This document shows positions 37,188 through 46,028 of a DNA stretch of 64,000 nt, one piece after another. A program made the translations under genes and the position numbers. The stretch is from Clostridium cadaveris. Lineage in GTDB: Bacteria; Bacillota; Clostridia; Clostridiales; Clostridiaceae. The stretch lies in NCBI RefSeq assembly GCF_020911725.1, contig NZ_CP076620.1, positions 1,864,501 to 1,928,500 on the forward strand, given 5' to 3'. Within the stretch, counting starts at the first letter, position 1. The number at the start of each line of letters is the position of its first letter. The notes under the pieces are model-generated. The model did no database searches. It saw only the letters and a program-made list of their open reading frames with translations, and was not told where the DNA came from.

Positions 37188-37889
37188 TTGACTATATCTT
37201 TTGTAGACTCTAGAATTGAACTTGAAGAATTAAACGAATTAAAAAAAAGAAAGATACATCTTATTTATTGTCCAAAAGCCAAAAATTTATATGAAGCTAT
37301 AAGTTGTCATCCAGATATACAGTTGCATATAATTGATAAAAACACCATAATTGTTCATAGGGATTTTCCCGAAAATTTAATATGTGATTTAAAAATTTTA
37401 AATATTAATGTATTTAGATCTTCGGAATATCTTCAAAAGAATTATCCATATGATATAATACTTAACGCTTTAAATTTAAACGATTATTTTATACACAAGT
37501 TAAATTGTACAGATAAAAATCTTTTAAATCTTGTAAAATCAAAAAAATTAATAAATACAAATCAAGGTTATACTAAGTGTTCAGCTGCCATTGTAAGTGA
37601 TAATGCTATTATTACCAGTGATATTTCAATAAAAAACGCTCTATCTTCTACTAATATAGATGTTTTATTGCTTCCACCTGGAGATATACTTCTGCCAGGA
37701 CTTGATTACGGCTTTATCGGAGGCACTTGCGGTCTCATAGACAAATCTACCTTAGCTTTTTTGGGAGATCTTTCTTACTATAAATATGGAAAAGAAGTAT
37801 TAAGTTTTTTAAAAAAGCATAATGTGAATCCATTGTATCTTCGAAAAGGACCTTTAATTGACAGAGGAAGTATATTATCTATATTTTAA
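37188..37889 (+). CDS. Conserved clostridial protein of unknown function (DUF6873-like)
   Basis: A 233-residue soluble protein. The start is a TTG at 37188, 8 bases after AAAGGAG; the GTG at 37179 touches that SD. The sequence shows alternating strands and helices: HIIDKNTIIVHRD, KCSAAIVSDNAIITSD, LLPPGDILLPGLDYGFIGGTCGLIDKSTLAFLGDL. The cysteine in GGTCG and the repeated hydrophobic-Asp strands vaguely recall amidinotransferase-type propellers, but I cannot assign a function. It is divergent from ytxC and followed by two terminator-like stems. Confidence 0.7.
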   Translation: MTISFVDSRIELEELNELKKRKIHLIYCPKAKNLYEAISCHPDIQLHIIDKNTIIVHRDFPENLICDLKILNINVFRSSEYLQKNYPYDIILNALNLNDYFIHKLNCTDKNLLNLVKSKKLINTNQGYTKCSAAIVSDNAIITSDISIKNALSSTNIDVLLLPPGDILLPGLDYGFIGGTCGLIDKSTLAFLGDLSYYKYGKEVLSFLKKHNVNPLYLRKGPLIDRGSILSIF

Positions 37890-37892
37890 ACT

Positions 37893-37943
37893 TTATAATC
37901 CCCGTCGTAAAATTTTACGGCGGGGATTATAACCTATTTTTTA
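37893..37943 (+). terminator. Terminator of the DUF6873-like gene
   Basis: A near-perfect 20-bp stem (37893-37912 with 37913-37932, one T-G pair) followed by a CCTATTTTTTATA tail. Confidence 0.8.
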
Positions 37944-37981
37944 TACTAATTTCTATTTTTCTCATATTAAAATTTATTCAT

Positions 37982-38040
37982 AAAATCTCAATATAAATTA
38001 AGCTTTTCAATCTATGATTTATATTGAGGATTTATTTTTT
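37982..38040 (+). terminator. Second stem-loop with T tract downstream
   Basis: About 15-bp arms with one bulge (37983-37998 with 38017-38033) and an ATTTTTT tail. It may back up the first terminator against read-through into the opposing tRNA operon. Confidence 0.6.
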
Positions 38041-38052
38041 AATAGAATATAA

Positions 38053-38079
38053 AAAAGCATCGATATAATCGATGCTTTT
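38053..38079 (-). terminator. Terminator of the tRNA operon
   Basis: Perfect 12-bp stem (38053-38064 with 38068-38079), 3-base loop, and T-rich tail on the minus strand; the stem starts at the last base of the tRNA-Gly CCA. Confidence 0.92.
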
Positions 38080-38153
38080 GGAGCGGAAGACGAGATTCGA
38101 ACTCGCGACGTTCACCTTGGCAAGGTGACGCTCTACCACTGAGCCACTCCCGC
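38079..38153 (-). tRNA. tRNA-Gly (anticodon GCC)
   Basis: Full cloverleaf of 75 bases including encoded CCA: acceptor GCGGGAG/CTTCCGC, anticodon loop TTGCCAA, T loop TTCGAAT. Third in the three-tRNA transcript. Confidence 0.96.
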
Positions 38154-38160
38154 ATAAAAC

Positions 38161-38236
<76 letters not shown>

Positions 38237-38241
38237 AAAAG

Positions 38242-38318
38242 TGGCGACCTAGAAGGGACTCGAACCCTCGACCTCCGGCGTGACAGGCCGGCACTCTAAC
38301 CAACTGAGCCACTAGGCC
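38242..38318 (-). tRNA. tRNA-Asp (anticodon GTC)
   Basis: A 77-base cloverleaf with encoded CCA; acceptor GGCCTAG/CTAGGTC, anticodon loop CTGTCAC, T loop TTCGAGT. First gene of the tRNA operon. Confidence 0.96.
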
Positions 38319-38330
38319 ACTTCCTTTTAA

Positions 38331-38359
38331 ATTATATAATGCATTTTATTCATTGTCAA
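38331..38359 (-). promoter_or_regulatory. Consensus promoter of the tRNA operon
   Basis: TTGACA (38354-38359), 17-base spacer, TATAAT (38331-38336). The -35 box is formed by the last codons of hslO (ATT GAC AAT). Confidence 0.9.
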
Positions 38360-39254
38360 TATTATTTTTACTATTTTGTTTTGATTTTAATATATTTCCT
38401 ATATCTTCATGGGTAAAAATATACTTTTCATTACAGAAATTGCATACAAGTTCTTCACTCTTATTATCATCATATAATTCTTGTAAATCTTTTTCACCTA
38501 TGCTGATAAGAGCTTTTTCAACTTTTTCCTTTGAACAGTCACATTGATAAAAAGGTTCATCTTCCTCTAATATCTTTAAATCCATATCTTCAAATATATA
38601 TTCTAAAATATCTTTTATATTCATTCCCTTTACCATCATTTCAGTAACGGATGGTATTTCTTCAAGTCTATACATTATAGTATCTGCCAAAAGTTCATCC
38701 GCTCCTGGAAGCATTTGAATAACAAATCCTCCTGACGCTTTAATGGATAAATCTTTATCAACCAAGACTCCTAATGCTACTGCTGATGGTGTCTGCTCAG
38801 ATACAGTAAAATAATAGGCTAAGTCTTCTGCTATTTCACCAGTAAATATAGGTACTTGTCCTACATATGGTTCTTTAAGTCCCATGTCTCTAATTACATA
38901 TAGAGATCCATTTTTTCCTATGGCTCCTCCTACATCTAGTTTACCTTTATCGTTTAAAGGAAGGTCAACATTAGGATTACCTATATACCCTTTAACTCTT
39001 CCATCACTATATGCAGTTACTACTACTCCCTTTGCTTCGCCCCCTCCATTAATTTGAAGAGTAACAGTATCTTTTGAACCTTTAAGCATTGAGCCCAAAA
39101 TAGCCCCAGCAGTTAATGAACGTCCAAGTGCTGCACTCGCAGTAGGACTACAGTTGTGCTTTTTTGCTCCTATATTCACAAGATTTGTACTGCTAACTCC
39201 AATTATTCTTACCATTCCCTCTAAGGCAGTTGCTTTAATAAGTATATCTTTCAC
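38346..39254 (-). CDS. hslO: Redox-regulated chaperone Hsp33 (HslO)
   Basis: A 302-residue holdase activated by oxidation. N-terminal domain starts [22 protein letters not shown]; the C-terminal redox switch has the zinc ligands CDC (about 252-254) and CNFC (about 285-288). In an anaerobe it would protect against oxygen or bleach stress. It lies 12 bases after the methyltransferase gene and ends inside the promoter of the tRNA operon. Confidence 0.95.
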   Translation of the reverse strand: MKDILIKATALEGMVRIIGVSSTNLVNIGAKKHNCSPTASAALGRSLTAGAILGSMLKGSKDTVTLQINGGGEAKGVVVTAYSDGRVKGYIGNPNVDLPLNDKGKLDVGGAIGKNGSLYVIRDMGLKEPYVGQVPIFTGEIAEDLAYYFTVSEQTPSAVALGVLVDKDLSIKASGGFVIQMLPGADELLADTIMYRLEEIPSVTEMMVKGMNIKDILEYIFEDMDLKILEEDEPFYQCDCSKEKVEKALISIGEKDLQELYDDNKSEELVCNFCNEKYIFTHEDIGNILKSKQNSKNNIDNE

Positions 39255-39266
39255 TTTAATTCCTCC

Positions 39267-40007
39267 CTACTTTTTCTTAACTACATAAGTTATTCTTTCT
39301 GTTAAATCTGTTATATCCTCTTCTCCATAATTATCAACTTTTTTAATAACTTGAAGACCGCATTCATTAAGCACCTTATCTAGATACTCTGTCTTATAGG
39401 CTTTCTCTATATGTTCCTCATCAAATCTTTCGTATAGATTTCCACTCTTAACAAAGAAAACTAAGTTCATATATAAAGTTTCCTCTTCAAAGTAATTATC
39501 CCAAGAATAAAATATATCTTCTTCATCATAACTATATGTATTATTACCTAATATCTCGCTAAGCTTATAATAAGAATTTATATCAAATATAAAGATTCCG
39601 TCAGTTTCTAAAAGAGAAGAAACTCCTTTAAAATAATTTTTAAGATTTTCTTCATCTACAATATAATTAGTTGAATCTAAAGAACATGTAATTAAATTAA
39701 ATTTGCTATTTATATTCAGTTCACTCATATCCTGACATATTATTGTAGCATTTATTCTATTGATCTTTAACTTTTCATAGGCTTCCATAAGCATATCCTC
39801 AGACATATCAACTAAAAAAGATTTTTTGAATGCCTTACCTATTTTAGCAGACAAAGTTCCTGTGCCACAGGCCAAATCTAAATAATTGTTATAATCTATA
39901 TCAAATTCCTTACATAAGCTTATTATTTTATTGCTAATTTTAGCATAATCTATATCTTCATATATGAGAGTATCATATATCTTGGATAACCTTTTGTAAC
40001 TATCCAT
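39267..40007 (-). CDS. Class I SAM-dependent methyltransferase
   Basis: A 246-residue Rossmann methyltransferase. The SAM motif YLDLACGTGTLSAKIG lies at about 41-56, followed by VDMSEDML and the post-I/motif II strand NLITCSLDSTNYI. The fold is clear, but the substrate is not recognisable. It is probably cotranscribed with hslO, which starts 12 bases later. Confidence 0.85.
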   Translation of the reverse strand: MDSYKRLSKIYDTLIYEDIDYAKISNKIISLCKEFDIDYNNYLDLACGTGTLSAKIGKAFKKSFLVDMSEDMLMEAYEKLKINRINATIICQDMSELNINSKFNLITCSLDSTNYIVDEENLKNYFKGVSSLLETDGIFIFDINSYYKLSEILGNNTYSYDEEDIFYSWDNYFEEETLYMNLVFFVKSGNLYERFDEEHIEKAYKTEYLDKVLNECGLQVIKKVDNYGEEDITDLTERITYVVKKK

Positions 40008-40057
40008 CTTATCCCCCTTTATTATCCATCAAACAAAACTCTTTATTCTACTAATTT

Positions 40058-40086
40058 ATCTTATATACTTTTAGCTTTCACGTCAA
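40058..40086 (-). promoter_or_regulatory. Possible promoter of the methyltransferase-hslO pair
   Basis: TTGACG (40081-40086) overlapping the SASP stop, 17-base spacer, then TAAGAT (40058-40063). The -10 is only a partial match. Confidence 0.4.
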
Positions 40087-40346
40087 CTGCGCTTGCCCAT
40101 ATTCTTTAAAATTTCATTATTGCTTGGAAGATGAAGTGCTTTCTTTCTCTTAGTCATAAGTCCACCTATACGCCCTGTTTCTTCTGCTGTAAGACCTCCC
40201 CATCCAAGTTCATCTACCTTTTCACTAAGTCCCAGTTCTCCAGCTATTTCGTATTTTAATTTTTCCCTCAAAACCTCATCAGGTGTGAGTTCTTTATTTG
40301 ATTTTATCTTTGCTTTTATAACCTTTTTTAATGGAGTCTTTCCCAT
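40083..40346 (-). CDS. Alpha/beta-type small acid-soluble spore protein
   Basis: An 87-residue spore protein that coats DNA in the core and protects it. The two conserved blocks are KLKYEIAGELGL (the GPR protease cleavage region, residues about 31-42) and GWGGLTAEETGRIGGLMTKR (about 48-67). The N terminus is longer and more basic than in Bacillus SspA, resembling the Ssp4-like clostridial branch. Expressed in the forespore in relatives; a possible sigma-G promoter lies upstream. Confidence 0.9.
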   Translation of the reverse strand: MGKTPLKKVIKAKIKSNKELTPDEVLREKLKYEIAGELGLSEKVDELGWGGLTAEETGRIGGLMTKRKKALHLPSNNEILKNMGKRS

Positions 40347-40382
40347 AAATTACGCCCCCTGATTTAAAAATTAAGTTTTTAA

Positions 40383-40411
40383 TAGTTTTAGCTTTCAAGT
40401 AAAATTTATTC
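40383..40411 (-). promoter_or_regulatory. Possible sigma-G promoter of the SASP gene
   Basis: GAATA (40407-40411), 17-base spacer, AAAACTA (40383-40389). It fits the forespore pattern G-ATA/CATACTA at most positions but not all. Confidence 0.35.
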
Positions 40412-40514
40412 ACTTCAATAAGAATATTTTGTATTTACATATATATTTTTATCTCCATGAATTATATAATAATATAAAATATATAATATAATAAAAACTT
40501 TAGGAGGTATTCTT

Positions 40515-41393
40515 ATGTCAATATTTAAAGGATCTGGTGTAGCACTTATAACTCCATTTAATGAGTTCGGTGTAGACTTTGATAAACTTGATGAGCTATT
40601 AGAATGGCACATTGAAAATAAAACTGACGCTATAATAATATGCGGAACTACAGGAGAAGCTTCTACTATGAGTGAAGCCGAAAGAAAAGAGACTATAGAG
40701 TATACAGTTAAAAAGGTAAATAAGAGAATACCCGTAATCGCTGGTACTGGAAGTAATAATACTAAAGCTTCTATAGAGATGAGCATATGGGCTGAAAGTA
40801 TTGGAGTTGATGCTTTGCTTGTAATAACTCCATACTATAACAAAACAACTCAAAAAGGTCTTATCGCACATTTCAAAGCAATAAATGACGCTGTAAATAT
40901 CCCTATAATACTTTATAATGTTCCCGCTAGAACAGGTATGAACATTGCTCCCAAAACCCTTGTTGAGTTATGTAAGCTTTCAAATATAAAAGCAATAAAA
41001 GAAGCTTCTGGTGATTTATCTCAAATCCTTAAGATGAAAGCTCTTTGCAATGATAAAATAGATATTTATTCAGGAAATGATGATCAAATCGTTCCTATAT
41101 TATCCGTAGGAGGAATCGGTGTAATTTCTGTTCTTGCAAATGTATGCCCTAAAGAAACTCATGATATAGTTTCTTTATATTTAGAAGGAAAAACTAAAGA
41201 ATCTTTAGATCTTCAAATAAAGCTTCTTCCTTTATGCGAAGCTTTATTTATTGAAACTAATCCTATTCCAGTAAAAACTGCTTTAAATCTTCTTGATATG
41301 AAGGTAGGAAATTTAAGACTTCCTCTTTGTGATATGAGTAATGATAATTTAAATGTACTAAAAAATGAGCTTCAAAAACTAAACTTATTATAG
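40515..41393 (+). CDS. dapA: 4-hydroxy-tetrahydrodipicolinate synthase
   Basis: Condenses pyruvate with aspartate semialdehyde, the first step of the DAP/lysine branch. The 292-residue TIM barrel starts [12 protein letters not shown] and has [10 protein letters not shown], the tyrosine of YNVPARTG and the Schiff-base lysine in IKEASGD. The ATG follows TAGGAGG. dapB follows after 10 bases. The leader (40412-40514) is short and shows no lysine riboswitch. Confidence 0.96.
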   Translation: MSIFKGSGVALITPFNEFGVDFDKLDELLEWHIENKTDAIIICGTTGEASTMSEAERKETIEYTVKKVNKRIPVIAGTGSNNTKASIEMSIWAESIGVDALLVITPYYNKTTQKGLIAHFKAINDAVNIPIILYNVPARTGMNIAPKTLVELCKLSNIKAIKEASGDLSQILKMKALCNDKIDIYSGNDDQIVPILSVGGIGVISVLANVCPKETHDIVSLYLEGKTKESLDLQIKLLPLCEALFIETNPIPVKTALNLLDMKVGNLRLPLCDMSNDNLNVLKNELQKLNLL

Positions 41394-41403
41394 GAGGATT
41401 AAA

Positions 41404-42165
41404 ATGATAAAAGTTTTATTAAATGGTTGTAATGGAAAAATGGGAAAAGTAGTAACTTCCTCAGTCAAAAGTTTTTCTGATATTGAAATAGTTGCAGGAG
41501 TAGACAAATCTGGAGATCAACTTGATAATTATCCAGTATTTCAATCTATTAAAGATTGCACAGTTCCTGTAGATGTAATAATTGATTTTTCACGTGCTGA
41601 CGCCATATATGACTTAGTTGATTACTGCAAAGGAAATAATTCTTCACTTATAGTGTGCAGTACCGGATTTTCAGAAGAACAACTAAAATTTATAAATGAA
41701 TCTGCAAAAGAAATTCCTATATTTAGATCTGCCAATATGAGCATAGGGATAAATGTATTAAGTGCTGTCTTAAAGAAGGTATCACCTTACCTTTATAATG
41801 ATTTTGATATAGAGATAGTAGAAAAACATCATAACCAAAAAGTAGATGCCCCTAGTGGAACTGCAATTCTTCTTGCTGATGTGATAAAGGATTCTTTGGA
41901 AAGCGAACCTCCATATATATATGGAAGAGAGGGGTCTTCTAAGCGTTCTAAAGGAGAAATAGGTATTCATGCTATACGTGGCGGAAATATAGTTGGAGAT
42001 CACGAGGTAATTTTTGCTGGTGCCGGTGAAGTTTTAGAGTTCAATCATAAGGCTATTTCTAGAGAGGTTTTTGCTCAAGGAGCCTTAAAAGCTGCTGTAT
42101 TTATGAAGGATAAAAAAATCGGACTATACAACATGGATGACATGATAAACTTAAATAACATCTAA
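41404..42165 (+). CDS. dapB: 4-hydroxy-tetrahydrodipicolinate reductase
   Basis: NAD(P)H-dependent second enzyme of the branch, 253 residues. It has the Rossmann GCNGKMGKVV at the start, VEKHHNQKVDAPSGTA (catalytic His-Lys region, about 139-154) and the DAP-type end. It is cotranscribed with dapA. Its terminator is shared with the opposing patA. Confidence 0.96.
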   Translation: MIKVLLNGCNGKMGKVVTSSVKSFSDIEIVAGVDKSGDQLDNYPVFQSIKDCTVPVDVIIDFSRADAIYDLVDYCKGNNSSLIVCSTGFSEEQLKFINESAKEIPIFRSANMSIGINVLSAVLKKVSPYLYNDFDIEIVEKHHNQKVDAPSGTAILLADVIKDSLESEPPYIYGREGSSKRSKGEIGIHAIRGGNIVGDHEVIFAGAGEVLEFNHKAISREVFAQGALKAAVFMKDKKIGLYNMDDMINLNNI

Positions 42166-42166
42166 A

Positions 42167-42198
42167 AAATATAAGGGAGCTTAAGCTCCCTTATATTT
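42167..42198. terminator. Bidirectional terminator between dapB and patA
   Basis: A perfect 32-base palindrome (42167-42182 with 42183-42198) with A and T ends lies exactly between the two convergent stop codons. Confidence 0.9.
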
Positions 42199-43338
42199 CT
42201 ATTTCTTATCTTCTATCCATCTTTCAATTCCATCTAACGCCATTTCAAGTTCTTTCATGCTATAGCAATATGAGATTCTTATATTATTATCTCCTCTACT
42301 TCCAAAAGCACTTCCAGGAACACAAGCAATTTTTTCTTTATTTAATAAATCAGTGCAGAATTCTTCGCTGGAAAGGTTAAACTTTTCTATGGATGGAAAG
42401 ATGTAAAAAGCTCCTGAAGGCAAACTGCAGCTGAATCCCATCGCTTTAAGCCTATTGTAACAATAGTTTCTTCTTTCTTTAAAGCTTTCTCTCATAATCT
42501 TAACATCATCCATTGAACTCTTAAGTCCCTCTAAAGCTCCCCATTGAACTATTGATGGTGCACAGGATACATTATATTGATGAACCTTTGAAATAGAGTC
42601 TAGTATGTTTTTCTTAGCACAAACATATCCAAGCCTTAGACCTGTCATAGCGAACATTTTTGAAAATCCACTTATATATATGATTTTTTCTAGCATATCT
42701 TCATATTGAGCTAATGACAAATATTCATTTTCATAAATTAATTCAGCATAAATCTCGTCACTTATTATATAGATATCCTCAGCTTTTAAGATTTCATACA
42801 AATCTTCTTTAAGTTTTTCATTAAGTATAGCTCCAGTAGGGTTCGAAGGATAAGACAGCATTAAGCCTTTTATATCATTTGTCTTTATCAATTCCTTCAA
42901 TTTGTTTATATCTATCATGAACTCTTCGTTTAAGTCGTATTCTATAACCTCTAAGCCCAATATATCTGCTATAGCTTTATAAGCCGGAAATGCAGGATTA
43001 GGGATTAAAATCTTATCACCGATATTGAAAAGACCTTGAAATGTAACATACAAAGCTTCGCTCCCACCAGCAGTTATACATATCTCATCTTTATTAAAGT
43101 CTATTTTTTTACTCTTTAAATAATTTGAAATTTCTTCTCTAAGAGGTTCAATTCCTTCATTGGAAGTATATCCATTCTTATTTTCGTTTATAGCCTTTAT
43201 CATAGCTTCATTTATAGCATTTGGAGTTTTAAAGTCAGGCTGACCCAAAGTTAAGGATATTGCACCTGGTACTTCAGAAACCTTATTATGAAATTTTCTT
43301 ATACCTGAAGTTTCTATTTTTTTCACTTTATCATTCAT
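42199..43338 (-). CDS. patA: PLP aminotransferase, probable N-acetyl-diaminopimelate aminotransferase
   Basis: A fold-type I aminotransferase of 379 residues. Motifs include LTLGQPDFKTP, YTSNEGIEPLREEI, YPSNPTGAIL and the PLP lysine in SGFSKMFAMTGLRLGY. Its position inside the dapA-dapB/dapH group points to transamination of N-acetyl-2-amino-6-oxopimelate. The ATG at 43338 follows AGGAGAGG; the upstream GTG has no SD. Other class I aminotransferase substrates are possible. Confidence 0.85.
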   Translation of the reverse strand: MNDKVKKIETSGIRKFHNKVSEVPGAISLTLGQPDFKTPNAINEAMIKAINENKNGYTSNEGIEPLREEISNYLKSKKIDFNKDEICITAGGSEALYVTFQGLFNIGDKILIPNPAFPAYKAIADILGLEVIEYDLNEEFMIDINKLKELIKTNDIKGLMLSYPSNPTGAILNEKLKEDLYEILKAEDIYIISDEIYAELIYENEYLSLAQYEDMLEKIIYISGFSKMFAMTGLRLGYVCAKKNILDSISKVHQYNVSCAPSIVQWGALEGLKSSMDDVKIMRESFKERRNYCYNRLKAMGFSCSLPSGAFYIFPSIEKFNLSSEEFCTDLLNKEKIACVPGSAFGSRGDNNIRISYCYSMKELEMALDGIERWIEDKK

Positions 43339-43543
43339 ATAACCTCTCCTAACCACTACTTAAAAATATTTATTATATTTTATCACAGTAGGCTTATAAT
43401 ATAAATATTAAGTAAACCTTATGTTTTTAAATTCGTTCTAATTTAATAAAATTTTTTTAAAATACTCCCTTTTAATAGATCTTGAAATTTATTATAATAG
43501 GTAATATGTCGTAATATGTACACTTTTGAAAGGATTGATAAAT

Positions 43544-44254
43544 ATGAATTATAATTTTACAGACCCTTATGAAATCGCACGTTTTATAAAAGAATCAGAA
43601 AAATCTACTCCAGTTAAAGTTTATATAAAAGGAAATTTAGCTGATATAAATATGGATGATGTAGATTTTTACGGCAATGATAAATTTGGAGTTCTATTTG
43701 GAGAGAGCCAGGATGTTTCTTCTTTATTATTAAATAATAAAGATAAAATTCAAAACTTCAGACTTGAAAATGATCGTAGAAACTCAGCTATTCCTCTATT
43801 AGATATATTAAATATTGAAGCAAGAATAGAGCCAGGTTCAATCATAAGAGACAAAGTATCTATAGGTAAAAATGCTGTTATAATGATGGGAGCTGTCATA
43901 AACATAGGTGCCGAAATTGGCGAAGGAACTATGGTAGATATGAATGCTGTAGTAGGCGCTAGAGGCCAATTAGGAAAAAGAGTGCATCTAGGCGCAGGTG
44001 CTGTAGTCGCTGGAGTGCTTGAACCACCAAGCAAAACTCCTTGTATAATTGAAGATGATGTTCTAATTGGTGCAAATGCTGTAATCCTTGAAGGAGTAAG
44101 AGTTGGAAAAGGCTCTGTTGTAGCTGCAGGTTCTGTTGTAGTAGAAGATGTGCCTAACGGAGTTGTTGTAGCTGGTACCCCTGCTAAAATAATAAAATCT
44201 GTTGACGATAAAACTAAAGATAAAACTCAACTTGTTGATGATTTAAGAAAATAA
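43544..44254 (+). CDS. dapH: Tetrahydrodipicolinate N-acetyltransferase
   Basis: A left-handed beta-helix acetyltransferase of 236 residues. It has an N-terminal DapH domain ([14 protein letters not shown]...) and hexapeptide repeats from about 90 to 215 ([24 protein letters not shown] split across the repeats). The acetyl rather than succinyl branch is indicated by the DapH-type N terminus and the patA neighbour. The ATG at 43544 follows GAAAGGA. Confidence 0.94.
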   Translation: MNYNFTDPYEIARFIKESEKSTPVKVYIKGNLADINMDDVDFYGNDKFGVLFGESQDVSSLLLNNKDKIQNFRLENDRRNSAIPLLDILNIEARIEPGSIIRDKVSIGKNAVIMMGAVINIGAEIGEGTMVDMNAVVGARGQLGKRVHLGAGAVVAGVLEPPSKTPCIIEDDVLIGANAVILEGVRVGKGSVVAAGSVVVEDVPNGVVVAGTPAKIIKSVDDKTKDKTQLVDDLRK

Positions 44255-44286
44255 GGTATGGATTAAAATCCATACCCCTTATTTTT
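44253..44286. terminator. Terminator after dapH, also serving the OB-fold gene
   Basis: A 10-bp stem (44255-44264 with 44267-44276) with a TTATTTTTATA tail on the plus strand. Confidence 0.8.
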
Positions 44287-44941
44287 ATACAGCACCCTGT
44301 TCTTCTGAAGAAGAGGTGCCTTCTTTATTAACTCTTTCCATTTTAGAAATTGAAACTTCATATGCTACCTTCTTAACCGTTTCATTTTCTCCAACTTTCT
44401 TTTGATACTCTCTGCTTTGTAATCTTCCCCATACTCTTATATTTTCACCAACTTCTAAGGTTTGACAGAATCTTGAATTTCTACCCCAAGCTATGGTTGG
44501 TATGTAGTCAGATTTATTGTAGGCTCTGTTTACAGCCAAAAGAACATCTGCTATTTCCCTTCCAAATGGTGTTGTTCTATATACTGGAGCTTTGCATATA
44601 TATCCATCTAAGAAAATTTCATTTGGATTTTTGCTTCTTTCTTCACAAGGCTCAATATTTCTTGCAAAAACAGTAAGTATAAGTCTATTAGACCCATCAA
44701 CAAATTTATTATATGATCTTAATTGTCCATCAACTATTACATCTCTACCTATGCTCAAATCTATATTGGTTATTATTCTTTCTGATACTGTAATACAAAG
44801 ACTATCCTTTGTATCACTTAACCTCATAACGTCTAAAGAAAAAGTATAGAATCCCTCCCCATACATTTCATGACTAAATTTCAATTCTGAAGATACAGTT
44901 CCCTCTAAATAAATTTTGTTGTTTAAAAGTAAATTCTCCAT
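44285..44941 (-). CDS. Tandem OB-fold, SSB-related protein
   Basis: A 218-residue protein with two OB-like halves. Residues 1-105 look like a degenerate SSB (NKIYLEGTVSSELKFSHEMYGEGFYTFSLDV), and 108-205 resemble a second SSB/PriB-like fold (FLDGYICKAPVYRTTPFGREIADVLLAVNR, then IRVWGRLQSREYQ). The tail ends in an acidic serine stretch, unlike the DDDIPF tip of replicative SSB. It is a likely single-strand DNA binder, distinct from the housekeeping SSB. The partner is unknown. Confidence 0.75.
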   Translation of the reverse strand: MENLLLNNKIYLEGTVSSELKFSHEMYGEGFYTFSLDVMRLSDTKDSLCITVSERIITNIDLSIGRDVIVDGQLRSYNKFVDGSNRLILTVFARNIEPCEERSKNPNEIFLDGYICKAPVYRTTPFGREIADVLLAVNRAYNKSDYIPTIAWGRNSRFCQTLEVGENIRVWGRLQSREYQKKVGENETVKKVAYEVSISKMERVNKEGTSSSEEQGAV

Positions 44942-45081
44942 CTTAACCCCTCTCTCCCTTAGTTTTTATTTGTTACACCAATAAAGTATTCTTTAACATA
45001 AAAAAATATTACTTTTTTATTTATATAATAAATTCTATCACACTTCCATTATAATACATTTTGACTATAGATTTCAATATG

Positions 45082-45837
45082 TCATTTTTTAATTTGTTTT
45101 CCATTACTATTAATGTAAAAATTTTCTTTGTAGATTAAGTCTGAAACTTTTACAAATTCATATCCCTCTTCTTGAAGTTTAGGTATTAATCGTTCAAGAT
45201 TTTCAGGAGTATATTTAGCATTGTTATGAAAAAGAAGTATGGCTCCAGGCTCTGCTTTCTTCATAATTCTATTATATTCTATATCAGCTCCTTTCTCTTT
45301 CCAATCTACGCTGTCTGCACTCCACTGTATAGGAAAAACTCTACATTCATTTACCATATTAACCGCATTGCTATTATAAGCTCCACTTGGAAATCTAAAT
45401 AATTTTACATCTTCTCCTGTTATTTTATTTATTTTTTCATTAGTCAAATTGATTTCTTCTTTTATTTTTTCTTTATTGATTTTAGTAAAATCAGCATGAC
45501 TATTAGAATGATTTCCTATTTCATGTCCTCTACTCTTTATCTCTGATAAAATCTTAGCATTATCTTCACTATAATTTATCCATTTTCCAATGACAAAGAA
45601 AGTTGCTTTTACATCATACTTGTCCAAAATATCTAATATTTCTTTTGTGTGATCTGTTCCCCAATTGACATCAAAAGTTATACTAATTTTTTTCTCCGAT
45701 GTATCTACAGAATATATAGGGTGTACATCATTATTTGCTGATACTCCTATTGAAGGATTCATATTAATTAAAGATAATGTTATTGTCGCTATTAGCAATG
45801 CTAACATTATGTTTATTTTTTTTCTTATCTTCCCAAT
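45082..45837 (-). CDS. pdaB: PdaB-type polysaccharide deacetylase (apparent ATT start)
   Basis: A CE4 deacetylase of the sporulation PdaB branch: SITFDVNWGTDHTKEIL, HEIGNHSNSHADF, FRFPSGAYN and AILLFHNNAKYT. PdaB is needed to maintain spores after cortex formation in Bacillus. The first ATG (45807) has no SD. Upstream, GGGAGG lies 7 bases before an in-frame ATT at 45837, giving a basic MGKIRKKINIM start ahead of the hydrophobic signal segment and VSA cleavage site, 251 residues in all. I therefore favour ATT initiation; the ATG gives 241. Confidence 0.8.
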   Translation of the reverse strand: MGKIRKKINIMLALLIATITLSLINMNPSIGVSANNDVHPIYSVDTSEKKISITFDVNWGTDHTKEILDILDKYDVKATFFVIGKWINYSEDNAKILSEIKSRGHEIGNHSNSHADFTKINKEKIKEEINLTNEKINKITGEDVKLFRFPSGAYNSNAVNMVNECRVFPIQWSADSVDWKEKGADIEYNRIMKKAEPGAILLFHNNAKYTPENLERLIPKLQEEGYEFVKVSDLIYKENFYINSNGKQIKK

Positions 45838-46028
45838 ATCTATTCCTCCCTTGATTTATTATCTTAAATCTTAATATATTTTATATATATTCAAAAAAAA
45901 TAAACCTATTCATTTTTTATTTACTTTATATATTTACTTTTATCTTATATTTTTTTCATAAATATTATATAATTAGAATATATAATGATGTTATATACTT
46001 TCACTTTACGTTGGAGGGTGGGATTCGC

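Noticed and set aside
40347-40514. Lysine riboswitch upstream of dapA
   Set aside because: The gap is too short and AT-rich for the five-helix L-box, and no terminator hairpin precedes dapA.
40415-40871. Two minus-strand open frames over the start of dapA
   Set aside because: Both are antisense to the well-conserved DapA N terminus and lack SDs.
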